Assembly (NCBI GenBank): GCA_017454335.1
Contig: JAFTDE010000028.1
Location: 1 to 56,021, forward strand
DNA length: 56,021 nucleotides
Direction: 5' to 3'
From: Bacteroidales bacterium
GTDB taxonomy: Bacteria; Bacteroidota; Bacteroidia; Bacteroidales; UBA932
A program made the position numbers and the translations under genes. Below are positions 35,568 through 45,214 of the stretch, one piece after another. Within the stretch, counting starts at the first letter, position 1, and the number at the start of each line of letters is the position of its first letter. A model generated the notes under the pieces. The model was not told the origin of the DNA. It saw nothing but the letters and a program-made list of their open reading frames with translations, and did no database searches.

Positions 35568-38528
35568 TTATTTCATGCTTGCGAGACGTTCGAGTCTCCG
35601 TTTCACATTGTCCTGTATATCGTCATCCTGGCCGGAAGGCTGGTAGCCGTCCCGGATGCTCTCGTAGGTCGCCTGGGCCTGCTGGATCAGCTTGCGCTCC
35701 ACGAAGGAGTCCCCCAGCACCAGGAAGGCATTGGCCAGCCAGTACTGCTGTTCGGCGGATCTGGAAGCGAAGGCATAGACCTCCTTTTCCACCTCCTCGA
35801 AAGCACCCCGCTCGAAGGCATCCTTGATCAGGATGAAATTCGCTTCGGCCCCCTCGGCCGTGGCTGCTTCTTCCGCAAGCGTACGGAAGAGCGGAAGGGC
35901 TTCGTCCCGGCGGCTGGTCGCCAGCAGGGACTTGGCCTGCACGTAGCGCGCTTCGCGGCGCAGGGCGGCGTCCTGCGTAGCGGAAGCGAGCGTCGCCGCG
36001 GCTGCGATGGCCGAGGCGTAATCGTGGGCACGGTAGGCGGAGCGCATCATCCCCTCACGGGCGACCTGCCGGTTCTCCTCCATCCGCGCGACCTCGAGGA
36101 GCGAAACATAACCCTCGTAAGCGTCGGTATAGTGTTCGAGTTCGTAGGAGAGGCGGGCGAAATGCAGGGTCGCGAATTCCGCGTAATTCCCCTTCGGGTC
36201 CAGCGAGACCGAGCGGCGGTACTGGTCGCAGGCCTTCTCCTTCTCGCCCAGGCTGCGGTAGGACTCCGCCATGTAGAAGGCTGCCTGCGAGCGGTTCTCG
36301 CCCTGCGGATAACGTTCTTCGTAGCGCTGCAGCGCCTCGATGGCCTGACTGGCGTTCCCGGCCAGGAACAGCTGTTCGCCCGTGCTGAAATACAGGGCTT
36401 CCCGCTCGGCGTCGGACTTGTCCCCGCCCAGCCGGTTCTCCTCCAGGTAGGCGAGATATTTCTGCGGCTGGCCCAGGGTCTGGTAGATGGATTCGATCGC
36501 GGCCAGCGCGTCCTGGGCATATTCGCTGTCCCGCATCTGGCTGACGACCTGCTTGTAGTCGACGAGCGCGGCGTCGTATTCCTTCAGGTTGCGGTGCACC
36601 ATTCCCTGCCCGATCAGCGCCTGGGCCACATACGCGCCTTCCCCGGCGTTCTGCCGGAGCAGTGAGAAGGCCCGGAGGGCATCCTGGGGCCGGGACGCGT
36701 CCATGTAGGCGCGGCCCAGCTCGTACAGCGCCACGCTGTACATCGGGGCGGAAGGATCGGCCTTCTCCACGCGGGAGAGCACCTCCGCCTTGCGTTTCTT
36801 GTCCCCGGACAGGCCATAGGACAGCGCCTGCATGTAGTAGGGATAGATATCGTCGGCATTGCCGGCGCCGGCGACCTTGCCATACGCCTCGGCGGCCGCC
36901 TTGTAATTTCGCTGGGCGAAGTCACAGTCCGCCCGGCGGGTCTGGGCGTCCGTGCGCAGGCTGCGGTCCCCGGAAGCGATGTAATTATCGAACCAGCGGG
37001 CGGCCGACGCGTACTGGCCCTGCTTGAAATAGCTGTAGGCAATGTTCAGCGGGAGCACCCGGCCGACGTCCGACCCGTCCAGGGCGGACAGGTTGTACAG
37101 GTCCGTGTAGAGCTTTTCCGCCTCGCCGTACTGACCGGCCCGGTAGTAGGATTCCGCCAGCCAGTACCGGGCCAGCTGGTTGAAACGGTCCTGGTGGGGC
37201 TGGTAGAAGGAGGCGGCCCGGAAGCACGGAATGGCGTCCCGGAAAGCCCCGGCCTCGTACAGCTGGACCCCGCGCAGGAAGTTCGCCTTCATGTAGTTGG
37301 ACCGCTGGTCGGCGTCGAGTTCGTCGATGTTGTCATAGGCCTCGACGGCGGCGGCGTAATCCCGCTTGACCAGGGCCGTCAGCGCCATGTATCCGTAAAT
37401 CTGGTCTCCGCGGCGGCTGGTCGAGTATTTGCGGATGTACTCCTCGAATCCCGACGTATCCTGGTTCAGGTCGAAGGCCAGTTTCGCATAGTTGAAATGG
37501 GCGTCTTCCTGGATCTGCGGATCGAAAGCGGCGGCCGCCGCGTCGCGGAAAGCGCCCAGCGCCGCCACCTGGTTGCGCGTATGGATGTAGGCGTTGCCCA
37601 GATGGTAGTTGGCGATCTGTCCCAGCGAGTCCGTACGGTCCCGCATCCGCGTATAGTTCTCGATGGCACCGGGATAGTCGGAAACGGCGTACAGCACCGA
37701 CCCGGCATAGAAATAGTCCGAGCGGTTCATGTCGCTGTGGGACGACAGCTCGTAGAACTGACGGGCCTTCTCCGAATTGCCCAGCACCAGGTAAGTCTCG
37801 GAAATGATGCGGGCCAGCCGCTCCTGCCGCTCCCTGGGAACCAGGGCGTACACGCGGTCTCCGTTCTGGACGACATAGTCGTAATTCTTGTTCATGAATT
37901 CGCATTCCAGCACATAGAACTCGGAAAGCTCACTGAAACGGGGATCCACGGCGGACTGCCGGAACCATTTGATGGCCTGGGAGAAATCCTTGTCCGAATA
38001 GGCCATGAAACCCAGGGCATAGCGGGCCGGGGCCGTATAATCGGACAGCGGCATCGCATCCACCTCGCGGAAACGTTCCCGCGCTTCGGCGAAACGTCCG
38101 CGCACATAGTCGCAGTATCCGGTCTTGAACACATATTCCACCACCTGTTCCGGATACAGTTGTTTTCTGTCCACACGCGCCAGGTATTCCGCCGCCTGGT
38201 CATAATACTGTTCGTCAAACAGGTTCAGCGCATACTGGAGATAGACCTGCGTGGCCAGGGAGCGGTCCTGGGCCTCCGTCTCGTAGCAGGCCACCCGCTC
38301 ACGGGCTTCGGGGCTGTGCATCTTCAGATCGCACAACAGCACGTAACTGCGGGCGGTAGGATCCTCCTGCAGGGAGGCGAAGAGCGTCCGGGCTTCGCTG
38401 AACATCCCGTTTTCGTATAACTGAATCGCCTGGCGCCGGACCCGGGCGTCATCCGCATCTGCGGCATGCAGCGTCACGGTCAGCATCAGGGTGGCGGTAA
38501 GCGCCGTCAGCACAGTTTTGATCTTCAT
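35568..38528 (-). CDS. Large periplasmic TPR-repeat protein
   Basis: 986 residues with a signal peptide (MKIKTVLTALTATLMLTVTLHAAD) and TPR-like helical pairs through the entire mature chain, with repeated patterns such as ALFRTLAEEA, YKAAAEAYGKVAGAG and ALVDYKQVVSQM. No catalytic domain is visible; TPR solenoids bind proteins. It is first in a run with the barrel gene and gyrB. It may act as a scaffold in outer-membrane assembly or export (inference). Confidence 0.85.
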   Translation of the reverse strand: MKIKTVLTALTATLMLTVTLHAADADDARVRRQAIQLYENGMFSEARTLFASLQEDPTARSYVLLCDLKMHSPEARERVACYETEAQDRSLATQVYLQYALNLFDEQYYDQAAEYLARVDRKQLYPEQVVEYVFKTGYCDYVRGRFAEARERFREVDAMPLSDYTAPARYALGFMAYSDKDFSQAIKWFRQSAVDPRFSELSEFYVLECEFMNKNYDYVVQNGDRVYALVPRERQERLARIISETYLVLGNSEKARQFYELSSHSDMNRSDYFYAGSVLYAVSDYPGAIENYTRMRDRTDSLGQIANYHLGNAYIHTRNQVAALGAFRDAAAAAFDPQIQEDAHFNYAKLAFDLNQDTSGFEEYIRKYSTSRRGDQIYGYMALTALVKRDYAAAVEAYDNIDELDADQRSNYMKANFLRGVQLYEAGAFRDAIPCFRAASFYQPHQDRFNQLARYWLAESYYRAGQYGEAEKLYTDLYNLSALDGSDVGRVLPLNIAYSYFKQGQYASAARWFDNYIASGDRSLRTDAQTRRADCDFAQRNYKAAAEAYGKVAGAGNADDIYPYYMQALSYGLSGDKKRKAEVLSRVEKADPSAPMYSVALYELGRAYMDASRPQDALRAFSLLRQNAGEGAYVAQALIGQGMVHRNLKEYDAALVDYKQVVSQMRDSEYAQDALAAIESIYQTLGQPQKYLAYLEENRLGGDKSDAEREALYFSTGEQLFLAGNASQAIEALQRYEERYPQGENRSQAAFYMAESYRSLGEKEKACDQYRRSVSLDPKGNYAEFATLHFARLSYELEHYTDAYEGYVSLLEVARMEENRQVAREGMMRSAYRAHDYASAIAAAATLASATQDAALRREARYVQAKSLLATSRRDEALPLFRTLAEEAATAEGAEANFILIKDAFERGAFEEVEKEVYAFASRSAEQQYWLANAFLVLGDSFVERKLIQQAQATYESIRDGYQPSGQDDDIQDNVKRRLERLASMK

Positions 38529-38551
38529 GAATGATTCTTTTTAATATCTTA

Positions 38552-38559
38552 CAAAAATA
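38552..38559 (-). promoter_or_regulatory. -7 box for the TPR/barrel operon
   Basis: TATTTTTG on the minus strand, 23 nt before the start at 38528. Confidence 0.4.
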
Positions 38560-38572
38560 CTCATTTTTACGC

Positions 38573-38580
38573 TATATTTG
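38573..38580 (+). promoter_or_regulatory. -7 box for ftsE
   Basis: TATATTTG, ending 30 nt before the ATG at 38611; divergent from the TPR operon promoter. Confidence 0.45.
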
Positions 38581-38610
38581 TAGTGCTTTATCCACAAATC
38601 CTGCCTTTTT

Positions 38611-39339
38611 ATGAACACGAACGAGGAGAACAGCCCTGCCCCCGTGATTTTCTTCCGGGACGCCGACATCATCAACGGAGAAAATGTCGTCGTACATGGG
38701 CTGGACATGGAAGTGTACCCCGGCGACCTGGTCTACATCGTAGGGAAGGTCGGCACCGGAAAAACCTCCATAATCCGTACCATAATCGCCGAGAATCCCC
38801 TGACGAAGGGCGAAGGCGGGGTCTGCGGGTTCAACCTGGTCGGGATCCGGTCCAAGCAGGTCCCCTACCTGCGCCGCAAACTGGGCGTCGTGTTCCAGGA
38901 CTTCCAGCTGCTGATGGACCGCACGGTCCACGACAACCTGTCCTTTGTCCTGAAATCCACCGGGTGGAAGGAGAACGGGATGATCGAGCAGCGGATCGGC
39001 GACGTGCTGAAGGCCGTCGGCATGCAGACCAAATCCCACAAGATGCCGCACCAGCTGTCCGGCGGCGAGCAGCAGCGCATCGCCATCGCCCGGGCCCTGC
39101 TGAACGATCCGGAAGTGATCATCGCGGACGAGCCTACGGGCAACCTGGACAACGAGACGGCGGACGGCATCCTCGAACTGCTGAAACGGATCAACGCCGA
39201 AAAAGGCACGGCCATCGTGATGGTTACGCACAATCGCAGCATCTTCGAGAAGTACCCGGGACGCGTCTTCGTCTGCAAGGACGAGGGCTGTACCGAGCAC
39301 CGCAGCGACGAAACCATCGATCTCGCCCTGACGATATGA
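38611..39339 (+). CDS. ftsE: Cell-division ABC transporter ATPase FtsE
   Basis: ATPase that with FtsX regulates peptidoglycan hydrolases at the division site. 242 residues: Walker A GKVGTGKTS, Q-loop VVFQDFQLL, signature LSGGEQQRIAIARAL, Walker B VIIADEPTGNLD, H-loop MVTHNRS. The segment DFQLLMDRTVHDN fits FtsE. No ftsX lies next to it; in this window the partner is absent. Overlaps the endonuclease III gene by 4 nt (ATGA). Confidence 0.88.
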   Translation: MNTNEENSPAPVIFFRDADIINGENVVVHGLDMEVYPGDLVYIVGKVGTGKTSIIRTIIAENPLTKGEGGVCGFNLVGIRSKQVPYLRRKLGVVFQDFQLLMDRTVHDNLSFVLKSTGWKENGMIEQRIGDVLKAVGMQTKSHKMPHQLSGGEQQRIAIARALLNDPEVIIADEPTGNLDNETADGILELLKRINAEKGTAIVMVTHNRSIFEKYPGRVFVCKDEGCTEHRSDETIDLALTI

Positions 39340-39971
39340 CCCTGCAGCAGCGATACGACGCCATCCTGGGCTATTTCCGGGAGAACCGGGGCGAGGCGGC
39401 CTCCGAGCTCCACTTCGAGAACGCCTTCCAGCTGCTGGTGGCGGTGATCCTGTCCGCCCAGTGCACGGACAAGCGCGTCAACCTCACGACCCCGGAACTG
39501 TTCCGGCATTACCCGGATGCTGCGTCGATGGCCGCGGCCACCCCGGAAGAGATCTACCCGCTGATCCGCTCCGTCTCCTATCCCAACAGCAAGGCCGCCC
39601 ACCTGGCCGGCATGGCGCGGAAACTGATATCGGATTTCGGCGGCGAAGTGCCCGCCGACGTGGATGCCCTGATGACCCTGCCGGGCGTGGGCCGCAAGAC
39701 GGCCAACGTCGTCGCCTCGGTGGTTTACAACGAACCCGTCATCGCCGTGGACACGCACGTCTTCCGCGTATCCCGCCGCCTCGGCCTCAGCCGGGGGAAG
39801 ACACCCGAAGCCGTAGAAAAAGACCTGGAGCGCCATACTCCCGCGGAGTGGCGCCCCATCTGTCATCACTGGCTGATCCTGCACGGCAGGTACGTCTGCA
39901 CCGCCCGGTCGCCCAAATGCGGGGAATGCCCGCTGCGGCCGTGGTGCAAATCCGCCCCGCAGGCTAACTGA
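39336..39971 (+). CDS. nth: Endonuclease III
   Basis: Base-excision repair glycosylase/AP lyase for oxidised pyrimidines. 211 residues from ATG 39336. Helix-hairpin-helix LPGVGRKTANVV with catalytic K121; D139 in AVDTHVFRV. The four iron-sulfur cysteines are at the canonical spacing C188-x6-C195-x2-C198-x5-C204. Its end overlaps the convergent phosphohexomutase gene by 8 nt. Confidence 0.96.
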   Translation: MTLQQRYDAILGYFRENRGEAASELHFENAFQLLVAVILSAQCTDKRVNLTTPELFRHYPDAASMAAATPEEIYPLIRSVSYPNSKAAHLAGMARKLISDFGGEVPADVDALMTLPGVGRKTANVVASVVYNEPVIAVDTHVFRVSRRLGLSRGKTPEAVEKDLERHTPAEWRPICHHWLILHGRYVCTARSPKCGECPLRPWCKSAPQAN

Positions 39972-41625
39972 CCAGCTGTTCTTTCAGCCGTGCGATCTTC
40001 TCGTCGGCATCGTCTCCCTTCGCCCCGAAATAGAATTTGATCTTCGGTTCGGTTCCCGACGGCCGGACGGACACGACGTCGCCCGCTTCGTCGAAGAACT
40101 GGAGCACGTTGGAGGAAGGCTGGCCGGTCTTCTCGGGTTCCAGGTAGTCCACCACCCGCGTCACCGGCGACCCGCACAGCTGTGCAGGCGGGTTGGCACG
40201 CAGGTCGACCATGATCTGGCGGATCTCCTCGGCGCCGCTGATGCCCTTGCGGACCAGGGAGACGAGTCCCTCCTTGCGGTATCCGAATTCGGCATAGATC
40301 TTCTGCATCAGCTGGTACAGGGTCATGCCCTGGTCGGCCGCCCACGCGGCGCACTCGGCCACCATCATGCAGCTGACCTGGGCGTCCTTGTCACGGACGA
40401 ACTCGCCGACATTGAATCCATAGCTCTCCTCGCCGCCGCAGATGAATTCACCGCCCTCGGCCTGCTTGCGCTTGACCACTTCGGCGATGTACTTGAATCC
40501 GGTCAGGACATTGTACACCGGCACGTCGAATTTCCGGCAGATATCGGTGATCAGTTCGGTGGTCACGATGGTCTTGACGACGTATTTGCCTTTGCCGAGC
40601 TTGCCCAGTTCCTTCCAGCGGTTCAGGATGTAGTAGGTCAGCATCGATGCGGTCTGGTTGCCGTTGAACAGCACCATTTTGCCGGCATTGTCCCGGACGG
40701 CGATGCCCATGCGGTCCGCGTCGGGATCGGTTCCGATCACGATGTCGGCGGCCGTCTCGTCGGCCTTTTCAAGGGCCATCTTGAGCGCGGCGGGCTCTTC
40801 GGGATTCGGGGACACGACGGTCGGGAAATCCCCGTCGCTCAAGTCCTGTTCAGGGACATGGATGATGTTCTTGAATCCGATCCGGTTCAGGATCTCGGGC
40901 ACCATGCGCACGCCGCAGCCATGCAGCGGGGTATAGACGATCTTGATGTCCGCATGGCGGGCGCAGGCTTCGGGGCTGAGCGACAGCGAGACCAGGTCGC
41001 TCAGGTACGCCTCGTCCATCTCCCGGCCCATCAGGGATACGGAACCGGGCTTGTCGGAAGAGAATTTCACCATGGACGGGTCCTTGATCTTCGCCACTTC
41101 GGCGACGATCTCCTTGTCCACGGGGGAGGTCACCTGGCCACCGTCGGACCAGGACACCTTGTATCCGTTGTATTCCTTGGGGTTGTGCGAAGCCGTGATC
41201 ATGATGCCGGCCACCGCACCTTTCTTGCGCACGGCATAGCTCATCTCCGGCGTAGGACGGATGTTGTCGAAAATGAAAACATCGATTCCGTTGGCCGCCA
41301 GCACGTCCGCAGCGATCCGCGCGAATTCCCGGGAGTGGTTCCGGCTGTCGTAGGAAATGCATACGCACAGATGCTCTCCCTGCACATGGGAAAGAATGTA
41401 ATTGGCCAGGCCCTGGGTCGCCATACCGACCGTGTACTTGTTCATCCGGTTGGTTCCGACGCCCATCAGGCCCCGGAGGCCGCCCGTGCCGAACTCGAGG
41501 TTGCGGTAGAATGCATCTTCATAACCGGCGGGGTCCTGTGCCTTCAGGATCAGGATTTCCTTCTTGGTTTCTTCATCAAAGTCTCCTTCCAGCCAGGAGA
41601 GGGCGTTTTTTTCAAATTCTTTCAT
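39964..41625 (-). CDS. Phosphoglucomutase/phosphomannomutase (PGM2-type)
   Basis: 553-residue alpha-D-phosphohexomutase interconverting sugar 1- and 6-phosphates. EFGTGGLRG near the N-terminus, phosphoserine loop ITASHNPKEYNGYK (S146), metal loop GTDPDADRMGIA, sugar loop CGGEESYGF, and C-terminal SVRPSGTEPKIKFYF. The length and EFGTGGLRG motif place it in the large PGM2/PgcA group, distinct from glmM at 8531. It is a single-gene unit with its own promoter. Confidence 0.92.
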   Translation of the reverse strand: MKEFEKNALSWLEGDFDEETKKEILILKAQDPAGYEDAFYRNLEFGTGGLRGLMGVGTNRMNKYTVGMATQGLANYILSHVQGEHLCVCISYDSRNHSREFARIAADVLAANGIDVFIFDNIRPTPEMSYAVRKKGAVAGIMITASHNPKEYNGYKVSWSDGGQVTSPVDKEIVAEVAKIKDPSMVKFSSDKPGSVSLMGREMDEAYLSDLVSLSLSPEACARHADIKIVYTPLHGCGVRMVPEILNRIGFKNIIHVPEQDLSDGDFPTVVSPNPEEPAALKMALEKADETAADIVIGTDPDADRMGIAVRDNAGKMVLFNGNQTASMLTYYILNRWKELGKLGKGKYVVKTIVTTELITDICRKFDVPVYNVLTGFKYIAEVVKRKQAEGGEFICGGEESYGFNVGEFVRDKDAQVSCMMVAECAAWAADQGMTLYQLMQKIYAEFGYRKEGLVSLVRKGISGAEEIRQIMVDLRANPPAQLCGSPVTRVVDYLEPEKTGQPSSNVLQFFDEAGDVVSVRPSGTEPKIKFYFGAKGDDADEKIARLKEQLVS

Positions 41626-41646
41626 GGGTAGTCCGTGTTATCCTTA

Positions 41647-41654
41647 CAAATATA
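41647..41654 (-). promoter_or_regulatory. -7 box for the phosphohexomutase
   Basis: TATATTTG on the minus strand, 21 nt before the start at 41625. Confidence 0.45.
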
Positions 41655-41702
41655 CAGATTTTGCCGGATTTTTTCTAATTTTACGAACCAAACGCATAAA
41701 CT

Positions 41703-43373
41703 ATGGTCAGAGTATACTGCAAAAACACGGATTCATTCCAGGAATTCCCGGAAGGGACCGCCCTGCTGGACACCTTGTCCGCCTTCGAATTCGACAAAAG
41801 CTGCCCCATCCTCGCCGCCAAGGTGAACAATGTCACGCAGGGGCTGAAGTACCGGCTGTTCAACAACCGGGACGTCGAATTCCTGGACTACCACAGCTAT
41901 GCGGGGCGCAACGTGTACTGCCGGTCCCTGTGTTTCCTGCTCTGTACCGCCGTCCAGGACGTGTTCCACGGCAGCACCATCCGGCTGCGGCGTCCGATCT
42001 CCAAAGGCTACTACTGCGACCTGTCCAAACCCGACGGGACCCCCGTGACGGAAGAGGATGTCCGGCGCATCGAAGAACGGATGCGGGAGATCGTCGCCGC
42101 GGACTACCCCTTCCACCGCCACGAAGTGCAGGTCCGCGAAGCCATCCGGATCTTTTCCGACCTGGGCTTCGAAGACAAGGTCCGCCTGCTGCAGACCAGC
42201 GACCAGCTGTACACCAGCTATTACACCCTGGGCGACTCCGCCGACTACTATTATGACGCGCTGCTCCCCTCCTCGGGCTATCTGCAGGTCTGGGGCCTGA
42301 TGCCCTACCACGAAGGATTCATCCTGCGCGTACCGGACCGGCACCATCCCGGACAGCTGGCCCCCTTCTTCGAGCAGCCCAAGACCTTCGACGTGTTCCT
42401 GGAGACGAACCGCTGGAACAGCATCATGGAACTGGACAACGTCGGGGACGTCAACATCGCATGCCGCGAGGGCAAGGCCAGCGACCTGATCCAGGTGGCG
42501 GAGGCCCTGCAGGAAAAGAAAATCGTGGAAATCGCCGAAGAGATCGACCGGCGCAGCCGGAATCCGCAACAGCCCGTCCGGGTCGTGCTGATCACGGGAC
42601 CGAGCAGCAGCGGCAAGACCACCTTCTGCCACCGCCTGTCCATCCAGCTGAAGGCATGCGGCCTGCGGCCCGTCTTCTTCTCGACCGACGACTATTTCGT
42701 CAACCGGCTGGACACGCCGCGCCTGCCGGACGGCAGTTTCGATTTCGACAACTTCGAGACGGTGGACCACGCCGCGCTCGAGAAGGACGTCGTGCGGCTG
42801 CTGGCCGGCGAAACCGTCGAAGTTCCCGAATACAACTTCAAGACCGGCATCCGCGAGTACAACGGCAAGCAGCTGAGCCTGGGCGGCAATTCCATCCTGC
42901 TGATCGAAGGCATCCACGCCCTGAATCCCGCCCTGATCCCGCAGGTTCCGGAGCCCTGCAAGTTCCGCGTGTTCATCTCGACCCTGACCAGTATCTCGCT
43001 GGACGACCACAACTGCATCCCGACCAGCGACAACCGCCTGCTGCGGCGCATCGTGCGCGACTTCAACAAGGGTGCGTTCACGGCCCAGGAGACGATACGC
43101 CAGTGGCCGAACGTCCGCCGCTCCGAGGTACAGTGGATTTACCCGTACCAGGAAACGGCGGACGTCCTGTTCAATTCCGCCTACCTCGTCGAATTCGCCG
43201 TGCTGCGCAACCATGCCGAGCAGATTCTCGCGAGCGTACCCAAGAACTGTCCCGAGTACAGCGAAGCCTACAGGCTGCTGAAGTTCCTGCACTATTTCGT
43301 GCCGGTCTCGGACAAGGACATCCCCGCGACGTCCCTGATCCGCAGCTTCATCGGAGGCAGCAGTTTCAACTAA
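41703..43373 (+). CDS. Nucleoside kinase (uridine kinase-like) with N-terminal TGS-like and threonyl-tRNA synthetase-like regions
   Basis: 556 residues. The C-terminal half is a phosphoribulokinase/uridine-kinase P-loop domain: Walker A GPSSSGKTT (299-307), FFSTDDYFVNR and LIEGIHALNP. The N-terminal ~60 residues look like a TGS domain, followed by a region resembling the second additional domain of threonyl-tRNA synthetase (DYHSYAGRNVYCRSL; PFHRHEV). This fused architecture is widespread in Bacteroidota and Firmicutes and is normally annotated nucleoside kinase. The natural substrate is uncertain. The end overlaps the convergent SGNH gene by 4 nt. Confidence 0.9.
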   Translation: MVRVYCKNTDSFQEFPEGTALLDTLSAFEFDKSCPILAAKVNNVTQGLKYRLFNNRDVEFLDYHSYAGRNVYCRSLCFLLCTAVQDVFHGSTIRLRRPISKGYYCDLSKPDGTPVTEEDVRRIEERMREIVAADYPFHRHEVQVREAIRIFSDLGFEDKVRLLQTSDQLYTSYYTLGDSADYYYDALLPSSGYLQVWGLMPYHEGFILRVPDRHHPGQLAPFFEQPKTFDVFLETNRWNSIMELDNVGDVNIACREGKASDLIQVAEALQEKKIVEIAEEIDRRSRNPQQPVRVVLITGPSSSGKTTFCHRLSIQLKACGLRPVFFSTDDYFVNRLDTPRLPDGSFDFDNFETVDHAALEKDVVRLLAGETVEVPEYNFKTGIREYNGKQLSLGGNSILLIEGIHALNPALIPQVPEPCKFRVFISTLTSISLDDHNCIPTSDNRLLRRIVRDFNKGAFTAQETIRQWPNVRRSEVQWIYPYQETADVLFNSAYLVEFAVLRNHAEQILASVPKNCPEYSEAYRLLKFLHYFVPVSDKDIPATSLIRSFIGGSSFN

Positions 43374-44194
43374 AGCGCATCGAAAGAGGCGGGATAGCCC
43401 AGCAGCTGGTAAGCGATGCTGTAAGCCATCCGCGTATGGCCGGCCGTATTGGGATGCAGCCGGTCCGCATTGGGATTGCGGAAATAGCCGGCATTCGAAT
43501 CATACACCGGATACAGGCCGCTGATGGCGTTCAGGTCGATGACCGGGACGGCCCAGACGTTGGCCATCTCCTTCAGCGCATCCACATAGGAATCCAGGAA
43601 CAGGCCGAGGGCATTGGCGAAATCCTCTTCCGGCTGGATGTTGTTCGCGCCGACGAACAGGGCGCGGTGGATGGGCGTCAGGAAGATGATCTGCTTGGTG
43701 GGATAATGGGTCTTCAGGAAATCCATCACGATGTTGGCCCGGCCGCGGAAGGTATCGTTGGTCATGTTGCGGACCCGGTGGCGCTTGACGATGCGGGTGT
43801 TCACGGCAATGTTGGCGGAATCCCGGCGCTCGGTGAACCATTCGCCGAGGGGAACGGCGTGGTTGTAGTCATTGGTTCCGATGAATACGATAATGGCGTC
43901 CACGTCCTGGCCGTGCTGGGCCTCCAGCCGCTGGGCCTGCGGCAGGATCTGGTGCATCTGGTTCCCGCTGATCCCATACACGTACGGGGTGATGCCCAGG
44001 ATGGATTCCAGCAGGTGCGGGAAGGTGTTGTTGGTGGCCAGCTGGCGTTCGTCGATGATGGAATCACCCAGGAAGGCAACCTTCTTTCCCGCCCACTGGC
44101 TCTTGATTTCCGGCTCGGCGGCGAAAGCGGATACGGAGAGGGCCATGCCGACGCAAACCAGCGACAGGATGGCGATGAATCTGGTGTTTTTCAT
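43370..44194 (-). CDS. SGNH/GDSL-family hydrolase, exported
   Basis: 274 residues from the ATG at 44194 (MKNTRFIAILSLVCVGMALSVSAFAAE, a signal peptide); an upstream ATG at 44209 only adds MNSSH. Block I VAFLGDSII with the nucleophile Ser, block III FIGTNDY, block V DRLHPNTAGH with catalytic Asp-His. Family members remove acetyl or acyl groups from carbohydrates or lipids; the substrate here is unknown. Confidence 0.88.
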   Translation of the reverse strand: MKNTRFIAILSLVCVGMALSVSAFAAEPEIKSQWAGKKVAFLGDSIIDERQLATNNTFPHLLESILGITPYVYGISGNQMHQILPQAQRLEAQHGQDVDAIIVFIGTNDYNHAVPLGEWFTERRDSANIAVNTRIVKRHRVRNMTNDTFRGRANIVMDFLKTHYPTKQIIFLTPIHRALFVGANNIQPEEDFANALGLFLDSYVDALKEMANVWAVPVIDLNAISGLYPVYDSNAGYFRNPNADRLHPNTAGHTRMAYSIAYQLLGYPASFDAL

Positions 44195-44239
44195 GTGGCT
44201 TGAGTTCAAAAAAACTATGCAATTATACGGATAAATTGT

Positions 44240-44247
44240 TATATTTG
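44240..44247 (+). promoter_or_regulatory. -7 box for the symporter/acyltransferase unit
   Basis: TATATTTG, ending 22 nt before the ATG at 44270. Confidence 0.45.
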
Positions 44248-44269
44248 GAAATCATAAAAGTGTACAACC

Positions 44270-45214
44270 ATGAGTCCTGAACTTGCTAACAGCCTGGATG
44301 GCATCCAGGTAACCCTCAACGCGGGTGGAATGAACACCATCAACATCGTGCTCGCTTTCGTGATGTTCGGCGTCGCGCTGGGCATCAAGCCCCGCATGTT
44401 CGTCGAAGTGTTCAAACAGCCCAAATCCGTCATCCTGGGCGCATGCAGCCAGTTGATCCTGCTGCCGCTGCTGACCTTCCTGCTGGTCCTGTGCCTGGGC
44501 AGCTGGATTTCGCCGATGATGGCGCTGGGCATGATCCTGGTGGCTTCGTGCCCGGGCGGGAACATCTCCAACTTCATGTCTTCGCTGGCCAAGGCGAACA
44601 TCGAGCTGTCCGTTTCGCTGACCGCGATCAGCACGGCGCTGGCCGTCCTGATGACCCCGTTCAACTTCTGGTTCTACGGCAACCTCTTCCTGAAGGTCTC
44701 CCCCATCGCCACGGATATTCCCTACCTGACCATTCCCCTGTGGGACGTGTTCAAGACCATCTTCATCCTGCTGGGCATTCCCCTGACGCTGGGCATCCTG
44801 ACCTCGCAGTACCTGCCCAAGGTGGCGGAGAAACTCAAGAAACCCTTCCAGTGGGTTTCCATCATCTTCTTCATCGCCATGGTCATCCTCTCGTTCTGGA
44901 GCAACCGCGAAGCCTTCCTGCAGTGCATCCAGTACATTTTCATCGTCGTGCTGATCCACAATTTCCTGGCCCTCAGCCTGGGATTCGGCGTCGCTTCCGC
45001 TTTCAAGCTGTCCCGTCCGGACCGCCGGACCCTGACGATTGAAACCGGCATCCAGAATTCCGGACTCGGCCTGGCCCTGCTGCTGGGAACGAACATCTTC
45101 GCCGGCTTCCCGCCCCACGGCGGCATGCTGGTGATCACGGCCTGGTGGGGCGTGTGGCACATCATTTCCGGCCTGAGCGTAGCGACCATCTTCAACCGGT
45201 CCAAGAAATACTGA
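44270..45214 (+). CDS. Bile acid:sodium symporter family transporter
   Basis: 314 residues with about nine hydrophobic helices. Family hallmarks: VALGIKPRMF near the first helices, CPGGNISNFMSSLAKAN (the crossing-helix sodium/substrate region) and ETGIQNSGLGLALLL (second crossing helix). Family substrates include bile acids, pantoate and other organic anions, so bile acid transport is not proven by homology. The stop shares one base with the start of the acyltransferase gene. Confidence 0.88.
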   Translation: MSPELANSLDGIQVTLNAGGMNTINIVLAFVMFGVALGIKPRMFVEVFKQPKSVILGACSQLILLPLLTFLLVLCLGSWISPMMALGMILVASCPGGNISNFMSSLAKANIELSVSLTAISTALAVLMTPFNFWFYGNLFLKVSPIATDIPYLTIPLWDVFKTIFILLGIPLTLGILTSQYLPKVAEKLKKPFQWVSIIFFIAMVILSFWSNREAFLQCIQYIFIVVLIHNFLALSLGFGVASAFKLSRPDRRTLTIETGIQNSGLGLALLLGTNIFAGFPPHGGMLVITAWWGVWHIISGLSVATIFNRSKKY

